A stretch of 64,000 bases of DNA from DAOMNO01 sp035443885 (GTDB lineage: Bacteria > Planctomycetota > Phycisphaerae > Phycisphaerales > SM1A02), in the NCBI GenBank assembly GCA_035443885.1, contig DAOMNO010000014.1:28712-92711 (forward strand). Direction: 5' to 3'. This document shows, piece after piece, positions 1-9,137 of the stretch. Within the stretch, counting starts at the first letter, position 1, and every line of letters starts with the position of its first letter. Both the position numbers and the translations under genes were made by a program. The notes under the pieces are model-generated. The model worked only from the letters and a program-made list of their open reading frames with translations. It did no database searches and was not told where the DNA came from.

Positions 1-1
1 G

Positions 2-346
2 CTGTGCTTAGGATCGTGTTCAAAGATATTCCGCACGGGCGGCGCAGGGTTCTCACTCATCGCGCCGCGCATGGATGCGTATGAAGCGGCGAGCCTTGCG
101 GAATCGCTCCGATCCCGACTCGCGGCTGCACCGATCAGTCTCTGCTCCGGCAATACATTGACGAAGAGTGTCGCGGTAACGGTGAGCATCGGTGCCGCGG
201 TGATGGAAGCGCCTAGGAAGGGTGAACGGGTTGAAGCGCCGGTTCTGGTTGAACGAGCCAGACACGCGCTTGAGGCGTCAAAGTGTGCGGGTGGCAACAC
301 GGTGCGCGTCTGGACGGCAGCCATGCCGATGAGTCGTGCCGCGTAA
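2..346 (+). CDS. GGDEF-domain protein, C-terminal fragment, degenerate active site
   Basis: The frame is open from the window edge, so the start lies outside. The 114 visible residues are the last half of a GGDEF (diguanylate cyclase) domain: the active-site loop reads RTGGAGFSLIAP, followed by the usual VTVSIGAAV strand and the terminal A-hAL-ASKCAGGNTV helix. The family's GG(D/E)EF signature is replaced by GGAGF, so both acidic/catalytic positions are lost and cyclase activity is unlikely; such domains often act as sensors or scaffolds. The next gene downstream is an HDOD protein with an intact GGEEF domain, so the two may be paralogues. What lies N-terminal cannot be seen. Confidence 0.8.
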   Translation: MCLGSCSKIFRTGGAGFSLIAPRMDAYEAASLAESLRSRLAAAPISLCSGNTLTKSVAVTVSIGAAVMEAPRKGERVEAPVLVERARHALEASKCAGGNTVRVWTAAMPMSRAA

Positions 347-492
347 TGGGAAGCAGGGTCCAGCCATGTGCGGGACATGTCGATACATCATGCAGCTGAT
401 CCTTGATCGGCCGGAGCCCACGCCAACGCCTCCTGCCACTGTAACTCTCACTTCTGCATTCGCGCTGATCGCGCACGCGGATACTTTGTTCG

Positions 493-2076
493 ATGAGGAG
501 TACCACTGCGGTGCGCGTTCCAAGCCTTGATGAAATACTTGCCATGCCGAACCTGCCCAGTCTTCCGGGTGTGGCGGTGCAGGTTCTGGAACTGAGCGAA
601 AATGCCGACATCAGCATCAGCGAGATTGCGAAGGCGATCGAACACGATCAGGGGCTGAGCGTCCGCGTCCTGCGCACGGTGAACTCGCCTTATTATGGCC
701 TTGCTTCGCCCTGTCCAACGCTGACCCGCGCACTGATGTACCTCGGTTTGTGGTCGGTCAAGTCACTTGTGCTCGGCTTCAGCCTGGTGGATACAGCGCG
801 AGAAGCGGCACAGGGGTTTGATCTCATCGCCTACTGGCGTCGCGGCGTGTTCACCTCGGCGGCGGCACGCCAGATTGCGCTGGCAGCAGGTTCATGCGAC
901 CCGGACGAAGCCGCGCTCGCAGCACTGATGAAAAACATCGGCATGCTCGCGCTGAACGCGACGATGCGAGGCTCATACCCGGCGCTGCTCGCTCGCGCGG
1001 GAGATCGCCATGATGATCTGCCTGCAATCGAGCGCGAAACACTCGGATTCGATCACGCGGAGATCGGCGCGAAACTGGCGGAACGCTGGCGCATGCCGCA
1101 GCAGATTGTCGAGGCGATTCGCCTTCACCACCGCCCGGCTGAAGCTGCGGACAATGCGATTGCGCAGACTGTGGTGCTGGCGGGTTATCTTGCGGAAACG
1201 CTGATCTCGCCGCAGTCAGAGGAAGCGTTCGTGCGTTTTTCGCGGTATGCGCATGAATGGTTCGGGATTGACGCATCAGCCTGCACGCAACTTCTGGAAA
1301 ACACCGCAACGAAATCGCGCGAACTGGCATCGCTGCTGCAGGTGCAGACAGGCGGAGCGCCGGATATCCGCGAGATTCTCGCCCGCAGGGAAGAGGCGAA
1401 CATGATGCATCAGATCACCATGCAACGGGAGACTGAGCATCTGAAGCACGATCGTGCTCGTCTTGCGCAGCAGGCGCGAACAGATGGGTTGACCGGTGTC
1501 GGCAATCGAAACAGCTTTGATCACGAACTCAACCGCCGCTTCGAAGAAGCCTGTGCATCGGGGCAGGCACTCGGCGTGCTGCTTATTGATGCAGATTGCT
1601 TCAAGCAACTCAACGATACGCTCGGGCATCAGGCGGGCGATGCCGTGTTGGTGCAGATGGCGTCTCGAATCGCGGATGCCGTCGGAGACGCCGGCATGGT
1701 CTATCGGTACGGCGGTGAAGAGTTCGCGGCGATCCTGCCCCGCGCAACGCGGGCGGATATCGCGCGACTTGGCGAGGCTATTCGTTGCGCAGTGGAGCAG
1801 CCCGAAATGAACCTGGCAGGCGTGCCGGGTCTTGAGGGCGGAGTGAAGGTTACAGCCTGTATTGGTGCTGCGGTGTTTGAAGCAGCCGTTCCCTCGCCGA
1901 TCACCAGCGCTCTGCTGCTCGTCGATGCGGCAGATCGCGCCCTGTATGCAGCGAAGAATGCAGGCCGCAACTGCGTGCGCATCTACAAAGCAGGCACAGC
2001 TTCCGCTGCGTCTCGCCGCGCTCCGTCGCTCAGCTCGGCTCATCCGGAGTCAGGTGGCCGACCACTCGCGGCGTGA
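493..2076 (+). CDS. HDOD domain-GGDEF diguanylate cyclase
   Basis: A 527-residue protein. Residues about 15-220 form an HDOD domain (metal-independent HD-related output domain; NLPSLPGVAVQVLELS start, VLRTVNSPYYGL and IGKLAERW-like helices), followed by a helical linker and a GGDEF domain from about residue 325. The catalytic loop is intact (GGEEF at 407-411) and the metal-binding LLIDADCFKQLND stretch precedes it, so cyclic di-GMP synthesis is expected. No membrane segment is seen, so it should be cytoplasmic. The 3' end overlaps the convergent M16 peptidase gene by 47 bp. A later GTG at 511 is a possible alternative start. The signal controlling HDOD is unknown. Confidence 0.9.
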   Translation: MRSTTAVRVPSLDEILAMPNLPSLPGVAVQVLELSENADISISEIAKAIEHDQGLSVRVLRTVNSPYYGLASPCPTLTRALMYLGLWSVKSLVLGFSLVDTAREAAQGFDLIAYWRRGVFTSAAARQIALAAGSCDPDEAALAALMKNIGMLALNATMRGSYPALLARAGDRHDDLPAIERETLGFDHAEIGAKLAERWRMPQQIVEAIRLHHRPAEAADNAIAQTVVLAGYLAETLISPQSEEAFVRFSRYAHEWFGIDASACTQLLENTATKSRELASLLQVQTGGAPDIREILARREEANMMHQITMQRETEHLKHDRARLAQQARTDGLTGVGNRNSFDHELNRRFEEACASGQALGVLLIDADCFKQLNDTLGHQAGDAVLVQMASRIADAVGDAGMVYRYGGEEFAAILPRATRADIARLGEAIRCAVEQPEMNLAGVPGLEGGVKVTACIGAAVFEAAVPSPITSALLLVDAADRALYAAKNAGRNCVRIYKAGTASAASRRAPSLSSAHPESGGRPLAA

Positions 2077-3268
2077 GCGGGTACGCATCCGCCACGTCCT
2101 TCAGATCACGCAGCGTAACGGCGTTGATGCGCGCCAGCTCATCCTCAAGCGATCGATATGTGCCCCAATACATCCACACGCGGCCGAGCCGACGCATCCG
2201 GCCAGCGGGCAATTCGCCCTGCAGCGTCGCGCCCGTCGCCACCTTCGCGCGCACACGGTCAAGATCATCCTGCGTAAGTGAATCTTTGAGTGATGCAATC
2301 TCCCGATGAATCACGCTCTGCACTTCTTCAGCGTCCTTCGGAGTACATGAGGCATACAGCAGTGTCTCACCCAGGCCATCGCGCCCGTCGTACTGTGCCT
2401 GTGCTTCTTCTGCCAGACCCGGATCGACCAGCGACCAGTACAGACGAGAACCTTCTGGTTCGCCCATGATCTGCGCCAGCATGGACGCTGCATATCGGCG
2501 GTCGTCCGTCTGCGCGGGAGCGGGTGCGATCATCAGCATGTAATGCCGATTCACTGAAGGCAGACGCATTGTGAACTCATTGGCCGGGGCGTGGCCATTC
2601 GCCAGCGCGGGGTGTGCTCGGCGGGGATTCGTCGTCCGCCACGCAGCGCAGTGTTGCGAGAGTCGATCCACCATTGCATCGAAGTCGAGTGCGCCGGTGA
2701 GGGAGACGACAGTGTTGTCTGCCGAGTAGCGGTTCTCGAAGTAATCGAGCATCTGATCGCGAGAGAGGTTCTGAATGGTCTCAGGTGTGCCGAGCACGCG
2801 ATGGCTCAGCGGGTGCTCGCCGTAGTACTCTTCCATCGCCTTTTCGTAGAGCACCCAGAATGGGTTGTCCTGATACATCGCGATTTCTTCGAGGATGACG
2901 TTCTTCTCCGCGTCGAAATCGTCCTGCCGGAGTGCGGGTCGCATGATGTCGGAAAGGATTTCCTCGGCGCGAGGCAGGTGTTCAGGCAGGCAATGCGCGT
3001 AAAACGCGGTCATCTCGCTGCTGGTAAAGGCGTTATGGTCCGCGCCCAGCGCATCGAACTGCTTGTCCACATCCGTCGCAGTGCGCGTGGCAGTGCCTTT
3101 GAACATCATGTGCTCAAGAAAATGGCTCACGCCCATCACATTGTGCGCTTCATCACGCGCTCCAGTCTTCACGAAAAAACCGATGGCGGCGGTGTGCGCG
3201 CCGGGAATGATTTCAGCGATGACGTTCATGCCGTTGGGCAGCGTGGCGTGACGGAACTGAATGGACAT
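2030..3268 (-). CDS. M16 family zinc metallopeptidase (processing peptidase-like)
   Basis: A 412-residue single-unit M16B peptidase of the mitochondrial processing peptidase/PqqL-like group. The inverted zinc motif HFLEH is at 49-53 (His49, Glu52, His53) and the distal glutamate ligand is in VILEEIAMYQD (about Glu128), so the active site looks complete. The C-terminal half is the non-catalytic M16 domain. The start at 3268 (MSIQFRHATLPNG) is preferred over 3295 because family members begin directly with this strand. No signal peptide is seen, so it is probably cytosolic. Its 3' end overlaps the convergent HDOD-GGDEF gene. Substrate unknown. Confidence 0.9.
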   Translation of the reverse strand: MSIQFRHATLPNGMNVIAEIIPGAHTAAIGFFVKTGARDEAHNVMGVSHFLEHMMFKGTATRTATDVDKQFDALGADHNAFTSSEMTAFYAHCLPEHLPRAEEILSDIMRPALRQDDFDAEKNVILEEIAMYQDNPFWVLYEKAMEEYYGEHPLSHRVLGTPETIQNLSRDQMLDYFENRYSADNTVVSLTGALDFDAMVDRLSQHCAAWRTTNPRRAHPALANGHAPANEFTMRLPSVNRHYMLMIAPAPAQTDDRRYAASMLAQIMGEPEGSRLYWSLVDPGLAEEAQAQYDGRDGLGETLLYASCTPKDAEEVQSVIHREIASLKDSLTQDDLDRVRAKVATGATLQGELPAGRMRRLGRVWMYWGTYRSLEDELARINAVTLRDLKDVADAYPLTPRVVGHLTPDEPS

Positions 3269-3463
3269 GGGAGACAGTGTAGGGGAGCGAGGCACAGGAG
3301 TCAGGGGGAAAGGGGCGAGAGCAGTCGTTGGTCGTCAGTTGTCAGTGGTTGGGAGACAGTGGAAAACATGTGAACTATACAAACGGCTGACCGTCAGCCG
3401 CCAACGGCCTCCTTTCAACCGTTCATGCTCCCGTCTTCAAGTTTTGCGCGATACAGTATGCGC

Positions 3464-6400
3464 ATGCCCGCCACATCGACGCCGCCGTTTGTCCATCTTC
3501 ACCTGCACACCGAGTATTCACTGCTCGACGGCGGGAACAAGATCGGCAAGCTGGTCGCGCGCGTCAAAGAACTCGGCATGGACGCGGTTGCAGTAACCGA
3601 CCACGGCAACCTGTATGGCGCGGTCGAGTTCTACAACAAGGCAAAGGCAGCAGGCATCAAGCCGATTCTCGGTATCGAGGCCTACGTCGCGCCGGAAGAT
3701 CGCACGCTCAAGCATTCCACCGGCATCGCGGACGGCGGTTTCCACCTCGTGCTGCTCGCAGAGAACAACGTCGGCTGGCGCAACCTGCTCAAGCTCAGTT
3801 CCGATTCCTTCCGCAACGGCTTCTACTACAAGCCGCGCATGGATCAATCGACCCTCTCGCAGTGGCGCGACGGGTTGATCGCGATCAACGGCCACCTCGG
3901 CTCATCCATCGCACATCACCTGACGCTGTTTGTGCAGACGGGGAACGAATCGCATTGGAACGAAGCAGTCGGAGAAGCCCGATGGCATGCAGCGACCTTT
4001 GTGCCCAATGAGCAGGGCGAGCCGCGGTTTTTCATTGAATTGCAAAGGCACGACACGCCTGAGCAGGACCGCATCAATCCGTATCTGGTGAAACTCGCGC
4101 GCGAACTCAACCTACCGCTCGTGGCGGATAATGACGCGCACTTTCTGAAAGCGGAAGACTGGGATGCGCATGATTCGCTCTGCTGCATTTCGATGCAGAA
4201 GACGAAGGAAGACACTTCGCGACTGCTGTATCCGCGCGAACTGTACGTGAAAAGCCCCGCGGAGATGTTCAAGCGGTTTGAGGATTTGCCCGAAGCGCTG
4301 GAGAACTCCACGAGGATCGCTTCCCGATGCAACGTTACGCTGGATTTCAACGCGAACCACGCGCCCGTCGTGCGCGTCATTAAGAAAAGCGACCGCGCCG
4401 GCGCCGACCTGTTTAGCCGCGACGCGAAACAGCGAGTGGAACCGAAGGAAGCAGCGGCGGCTTCCGCGCCTGTCGGTTCCACGGAATGGTTCAAAGCCTT
4501 CTGTGCGCAGTACGAGCTGCTGCCCTTTGATGCAGAGCGGGATTCGCTCGACGTGCAGCGGATCAAGGCCGACTGCGACGCAGCCTTGCGCGATCTGTGC
4601 GAAGCAGGACTGATCTGGCGCTACGGTCTGCCTGAAGACGGTGGGATCACGCCTGAAATTCGCAGGCGACTCGACCGCGAACTCACCATCCTCGCGGACA
4701 AACTCATCAGCGCGTACTTCCTCATCGTGTGGGATTTCGTCAACTGGGCGCGGCAGCAGGGAATTCCCGCCAGCGCGAGAGGTTCAGGCGTCGGCACGAT
4801 GGTGGGCTACGTGCTCGGCCTTTCCAACGCCTGCCCGGAGCGCTATGGCCTGCTCTTCGAGCGATTCACCGATCCTGACCGAAGCGAGTATCCCGATATT
4901 GATATTGATATCTGTCAGGACGGCCGCGCGCAGGTCATTGAGTACGTCCGCAAGAAGTACGGCCACGTCGCGCAGATCATCACGTTCGGTCGCCTGAAGG
5001 CGAAAGCTGCGATCAAGGATGTTGCTCGCGTCATGGGCCTGCTCCCCGCGGAAGGTCAGCGATTGGCGAACCTTGTGCCGGGCGAACTGAACATCACGCT
5101 TGACGCGGCTCTCCAGAAAGACCCGGACTTCAAGAACGAATACGACGTGAATGAGGTGTCGCGCCAAGTGATCGATACTGCTCGCGCGCTGGAAGACCAC
5201 GCAAGGCATGCAGGCGTGCATGCAGCGGGTGTCGTGATCGCAACCCAGCCGCTCGATAACATCGTGCCGCTGTGCAAAGCGTCCGGCAGCGACGACATCA
5301 TCACGCAGTGGGACGGCCCGACATGCGAGAAAGTCGGCCTGTTGAAGATGGACTTCCTCGGCTTGCGCACACTGAGCACGATTGAAGTCGCCAAGTCGTT
5401 GATTCGCGAAACGCTTACGGAAGAGGCGATTCATGCCGCCGTGCGCAACAGCACTGGCGTCGCGCTTGCCGACCCGCTTGACCTCGATCGATTGACATAC
5501 GACGACCAGCGCGTCTTTGATCTTTTTCGCAGAGCGGATACATCGGGCATCTTCCAGTTTGAATCGGGCGGCATGCGCAAGCTGCTGGCAGAAATGCAGC
5601 CGGACAGACTGGAAGATTTGATCGCAGCCAACGCGCTCTTTCGCCCCGGTCCGATGGACCTTATTCCTGATTACTGTCAGCGCAAGCATGGCAGGCAGCC
5701 CGTGCCGAAGGTGCACGAAATCGTCGATCGCTACACGGCGGAAACGTACGGCATCATGGTCTATCAGGAGCAGGTCATGCAGATCGTGCACGGCCTCGGC
5801 GATATTCCGCTTCGCGACGCCTACACGCTTATCAAGGCCATCAGCAAGAAGAAGCACGACACCATCGACGCCATGCGCCCGAAGTTCATCGAAGGCGCGA
5901 AAGACAAGGGCCTGCCAGCCCCGCGCGCGAATGAACTGTTCGATCTCATCCTCAAGTTCGCGGGATATGGTTTCAACAAGTCCCATTCCACGGGCTACGC
6001 GATCATCGCGTACCAGACGGCGTACCTCAAGACCTACTTCCCCAATCAATACATGGCGGCGCTGCTCACGTTTGAAAGCGCGGCACGCAAGGTGGAAGAG
6101 TGGGCTCCGTATCTGGAAGACTGCCGCAACACGCGCTATGCAGATCACACGGATGCATCGCCTCATATCGGCGTAGAGGTCAAGCCGCCTGACATCAATC
6201 TTTCTGAAGCGAATTTCTCTGTCGTGTTCGCTGATGGCGAGCCGCGTGATGCGCTGCACGGCCACGTGCGCTTCGGCCTGGGTGCGATCAAGAATGCGGG
6301 CAAGGGTGCGGTGGCGGGCATCATCGAAGAGCGACGGAAGAACGGCCCGTTTGCGGGCATCTTCGATTTCTGCGAGCGAGTCACCTCTCGTACCGCGAAC

Positions 6401-7372
6401 AAAGCGACCATCGAAGCTCTCATCAAGGGCGGCGCGTTCGATTCCATCCACGGCACGAAGAACCGCGCCGCGGTGTTCGCTGCCATCGACGACGCCATCG
6501 CGGCGGGTCAGGCCGCTGCGGAAGATCGACGAAGCGGGCAGATGAACTTCTTCCTCGCGGCGCAGGCGGACGACCGCGCGAAGGTCGCCAAGGCGGAGCG
6601 CCCGCTGCCGAGCGTCAAGCCGTGGGATGAAAAGACCACGCTGGGCCATGAGAAAGAAGTGCTCGGCTTCCACGTTTCCGGTCATCCGCTTGATCGGCAC
6701 GAACCCATGCTGCGCCAGTTCCGCACCGCGTCCATCGCTCAGCTTGCTGAAATGCAAAATGATCAGCCAGTCGTGCTGGGTGGCATCCTCACGCGCGTAC
6801 GGCTTACCATGGTCAAACAGGGACGATCCGCGGGCGAGAAAATGGCGATCATCGCCATCGCGGACAAGACGGGCTCGATTGAAGGCGTGATCTTTGCGGA
6901 CCTGTTCAAGGAGTGCGCGCATCTGCTGCTTGATGATGCGGTGCTGTATATGGTCGCGAAAGTCGATCGCTCACGGGGTGAGCCGCAGATCAAGGTTGAG
7001 CATGTGTATCGACCGGAAGACGCGCCGCGTTACTTGGCCCGCGCCGTAGAGATCGACTTCATTGAGGACGCGGGCGGCGACAGTGTGGAATCGCAGATGG
7101 CGATGGCCGCGGGTTTGCTCAAGCAGGCGGGCGCGGCTCGCACAGTGAACGGCGGAGTGCCTGTCGATGTCCTGCTGAATCTGTATGCAGAAGGAAAGTG
7201 CATCCGCATGCGCGCGGGTCGCATGAAGGTTATCGCTGATCCATCGCTGATTGATCGTCTCCGTGAACTGCTCGGCCAGCCGCGCGTGCGCATCGTGCCA
7301 GGCGGCGCGCCGCCGGCGCGGCAGAACGGCAACGGCCGCCCGCGCCGCCAGTATCAGACCAGTGATGCGTAA
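3464..7372 (+). CDS. dnaE: DNA polymerase III alpha subunit
   Basis: A replicative polymerase of about 1302 residues, slightly longer than E. coli DnaE. It opens with a PHP domain whose metal ligands look intact (HLHTEYS, VTDHGNLYG, GIEAYV, ADNDAHF), unlike the inactive E. coli PHP, so proofreading-type phosphoesterase activity is possible. The polymerase core holds the Asp triad in PDIDIDICQDGR (about residue 476) and the FRPGPMDLIPDY and AGYGFNKSHS motifs. A C-terminal OB-fold (about 1105-1200, VVLGGILTRVR) follows. The first Met in frame is at 3425, but the ATG at 3464 (MPATSTPPFVHLHLHTEYS) fits the family N-terminus better; 3458 is also possible. It is monocistronic between convergent or opposite-strand genes. 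Confidence 0.97.
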   Translation: MPATSTPPFVHLHLHTEYSLLDGGNKIGKLVARVKELGMDAVAVTDHGNLYGAVEFYNKAKAAGIKPILGIEAYVAPEDRTLKHSTGIADGGFHLVLLAENNVGWRNLLKLSSDSFRNGFYYKPRMDQSTLSQWRDGLIAINGHLGSSIAHHLTLFVQTGNESHWNEAVGEARWHAATFVPNEQGEPRFFIELQRHDTPEQDRINPYLVKLARELNLPLVADNDAHFLKAEDWDAHDSLCCISMQKTKEDTSRLLYPRELYVKSPAEMFKRFEDLPEALENSTRIASRCNVTLDFNANHAPVVRVIKKSDRAGADLFSRDAKQRVEPKEAAAASAPVGSTEWFKAFCAQYELLPFDAERDSLDVQRIKADCDAALRDLCEAGLIWRYGLPEDGGITPEIRRRLDRELTILADKLISAYFLIVWDFVNWARQQGIPASARGSGVGTMVGYVLGLSNACPERYGLLFERFTDPDRSEYPDIDIDICQDGRAQVIEYVRKKYGHVAQIITFGRLKAKAAIKDVARVMGLLPAEGQRLANLVPGELNITLDAALQKDPDFKNEYDVNEVSRQVIDTARALEDHARHAGVHAAGVVIATQPLDNIVPLCKASGSDDIITQWDGPTCEKVGLLKMDFLGLRTLSTIEVAKSLIRETLTEEAIHAAVRNSTGVALADPLDLDRLTYDDQRVFDLFRRADTSGIFQFESGGMRKLLAEMQPDRLEDLIAANALFRPGPMDLIPDYCQRKHGRQPVPKVHEIVDRYTAETYGIMVYQEQVMQIVHGLGDIPLRDAYTLIKAISKKKHDTIDAMRPKFIEGAKDKGLPAPRANELFDLILKFAGYGFNKSHSTGYAIIAYQTAYLKTYFPNQYMAALLTFESAARKVEEWAPYLEDCRNTRYADHTDASPHIGVEVKPPDINLSEANFSVVFADGEPRDALHGHVRFGLGAIKNAGKGAVAGIIEERRKNGPFAGIFDFCERVTSRTANKATIEALIKGGAFDSIHGTKNRAAVFAAIDDAIAAGQAAAEDRRSGQMNFFLAAQADDRAKVAKAERPLPSVKPWDEKTTLGHEKEVLGFHVSGHPLDRHEPMLRQFRTASIAQLAEMQNDQPVVLGGILTRVRLTMVKQGRSAGEKMAIIAIADKTGSIEGVIFADLFKECAHLLLDDAVLYMVAKVDRSRGEPQIKVEHVYRPEDAPRYLARAVEIDFIEDAGGDSVESQMAMAAGLLKQAGAARTVNGGVPVDVLLNLYAEGKCIRMRAGRMKVIADPSLIDRLRELLGQPRVRIVPGGAPPARQNGNGRPRRQYQTSDA

Positions 7373-7390
7373 GCTTCGCTGTGCGCGTGA

Positions 7391-8539
7391 TTACTGGATC
7401 ACATGCCCGAACTTGGCGAAGATGTCTTCCATGCGATCGCGCAGCGAAGGCGCTTTGGTGCTGTCGAGGTGCTCTGCGCAGGTGATGAGCATGTCAATCA
7501 TGCCGTGATAGTCGCTGACGCTGATGAACTCAGGCCCGACCTTCGCTGTTTTCTTGCCCGCAAGCACGCCGTCGATATCCGCCATGTTGTGGTAGTTGCC
7601 GAGCGGCAGGCAGATGCACGTGGATTGATAGCCGTATGCGCTGAAGGTGGTTGCTTCGCACGTGCCGCCGGGCATCAGGCGACGTTGCCACTTGAACGAC
7701 GGGTTTTTCCGCTGATGCTCGTTCATGACCGCGTTGATCTGATTGGTCAGGTCCGGCGCGAATACGCTCGTCTTGTCGCCCACACGAAGGATCGGCCCCG
7801 CGCCGATGGGTGATTCTGCATAGCTGCGGGAGTTTTCCAGGCAGATCAGTCGCGCGCTCTTGGGGATGGACTTCGCCCTGCACGCGCCGATCGCGCCGAT
7901 GAAACCGACTTCCTCCGCCACCGTCAGTAGCACCGCAACATGCTCCAGCCCGCGCCGCCTGCGGAGCACATCGAGCGTGGAGAGTGCTGCGGCAACGGCT
8001 GCAAGATCATCGCACGCAGGCGCGTGAAGGATGCCCTTGTCGATCACCGGCCTGCCGCCGCGACCACTGAACGCCCACCTCGCGATATCGCCCACACGAA
8101 TGCCTGTTGCGGGTGAGTTCAGTCGGGCCTGCACGCGCTTGAACGGCTTGGCGTTCGCGTCGAGCTGCTTGATGACTGCGCGATGCGGCGCTTCCTGCGA
8201 GTCGATGATGTCGATCGCGGCGCGCTTGAAGTACGGGTCGTGTACGCCGCCTCGGAATTCGAGTTCAACGGTGTTGGCATCAATGAGACGACGGACGACA
8301 AACGCGGGGTGATCGAGATGCGCGGTGATGTAAAGCGGTTTGCGCTCACTGCGAGCGGTGGAGCGCACGGAGATGATGAGATTGCCGACGGGATCGTGCT
8401 TCAGCGTGAGGTTCTTGCGCGCTTCGACCCACCGCTGCACCCACTGCACGACGCGCTGCTCTCGCCCCGCTGCGGTGGGAATGCCGGTGATTTCAAGAAG
8501 CCACTGCTCATGCGTGGCGCGCTGTGTGTGAGAAGCCAT
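7391..8539 (-). CDS. M42 family metallopeptidase (glutamyl aminopeptidase-like)
   Basis: A 382-residue co-catalytic metalloaminopeptidase of the M42/PepA-like family. The metal-binding AHLDH is at 73-77 (family form AHxDE), the bridging Asp is in ACDDLAAV (175-181), the catalytic Glu pair in VAEEVGFIGA (about 209-210), and a final His is in YHNMAD near the C-terminus. The PDZ-like insert expected between the first and second ligand blocks is present. It is predicted to trim peptides in the cytosol. An upstream Met at 8608 would overlap the cupin gene; 8539 (MASHTQRATHEQW) is the more natural start. It follows the cupin gene on the same strand, so co-transcription is plausible. Confidence 0.88.
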   Translation of the reverse strand: MASHTQRATHEQWLLEITGIPTAAGREQRVVQWVQRWVEARKNLTLKHDPVGNLIISVRSTARSERKPLYITAHLDHPAFVVRRLIDANTVELEFRGGVHDPYFKRAAIDIIDSQEAPHRAVIKQLDANAKPFKRVQARLNSPATGIRVGDIARWAFSGRGGRPVIDKGILHAPACDDLAAVAAALSTLDVLRRRRGLEHVAVLLTVAEEVGFIGAIGACRAKSIPKSARLICLENSRSYAESPIGAGPILRVGDKTSVFAPDLTNQINAVMNEHQRKNPSFKWQRRLMPGGTCEATTFSAYGYQSTCICLPLGNYHNMADIDGVLAGKKTAKVGPEFISVSDYHGMIDMLITCAEHLDSTKAPSLRDRMEDIFAKFGHVIQ

Positions 8540-8604
8540 GGGCCGTGCATGATACCGGGGGGAAGAATGGGGCATCAGGCATCGGGCGCCTGGCAACGGC
8601 CCAT

Positions 8605-8991
8605 TCACGTGCCCATCAGGACCACCGTCATCAGCAGCCGCGAGCGCTCCGCAGCACGGATATCGTGTGGCACGGCGGGGTCGATCAGCAGCAGATCGTT
8701 CGGTCCCAGGTCGTACTCTGAGGTGGGGGTGTGGACGATCACCCGCCCCTCCAGCACGTGCAGAATCGACTCGCCCTCAATGGCGTGCTGATTGATGTGG
8801 CCGTCTTTCTGAAACTCGAAAATGGCGGTCGTTACTGGCCCGTGGCGGTAAAGGGCCTTCTGCATGTGGCCCTGCCGCGGCGTGCTCTGCGCGGGCAGGT
8901 TCGCGAACTCATCCGACAGGCGAAAAGCCTGTTCCGCGCCCGCAAATCGCTCGCGCGGGGCCATTCGGGTTCGATCAAAAGGGTTGGTCAT
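8605..8991 (-). CDS. Small cupin-domain protein
   Basis: A 128-residue single-domain cupin. Residues about 45-120 form the beta-barrel: HINQHAIEGESILHVLEG corresponds to cupin motif 1 (G-x5-HxH-x3,4-E), and LLIDPAVPHDI to motif 2 (PxGxxH-like), so a metal centre with His and Glu ligands is plausible. No fused domain is present. The function cannot be assigned more closely; similar proteins act as sugar- or metabolite-binding or dioxygenase-like enzymes. It lies upstream of the M42 peptidase gene on the same strand and is divergent from the secreted protein gene at 9138. Confidence 0.8.
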   Translation of the reverse strand: MTNPFDRTRMAPRERFAGAEQAFRLSDEFANLPAQSTPRQGHMQKALYRHGPVTTAIFEFQKDGHINQHAIEGESILHVLEGRVIVHTPTSEYDLGPNDLLLIDPAVPHDIRAAERSRLLMTVVLMGT

Positions 8992-9137
8992 GGGAAAACT
9001 CCTCTTCTGCCCATGTCAATGGTACACGTTTCAGATGGCGGCGCGGACCGATGACGGCGCTTGTGCTACACTTGCCCTCCCGCGCGTGCAGCGCGGCGGT
9101 ACGACCTGCCGAGTATTTTCCAGACTGGAGTTTTCCG

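Noticed and set aside
4784..6922. Long open frame (712 codons) on the minus strand across dnaE
   Set aside because: It is antisense to the conserved polymerase core and Arg/His/Leu-rich, as expected from GC-rich codon shadowing; no family motif is visible.
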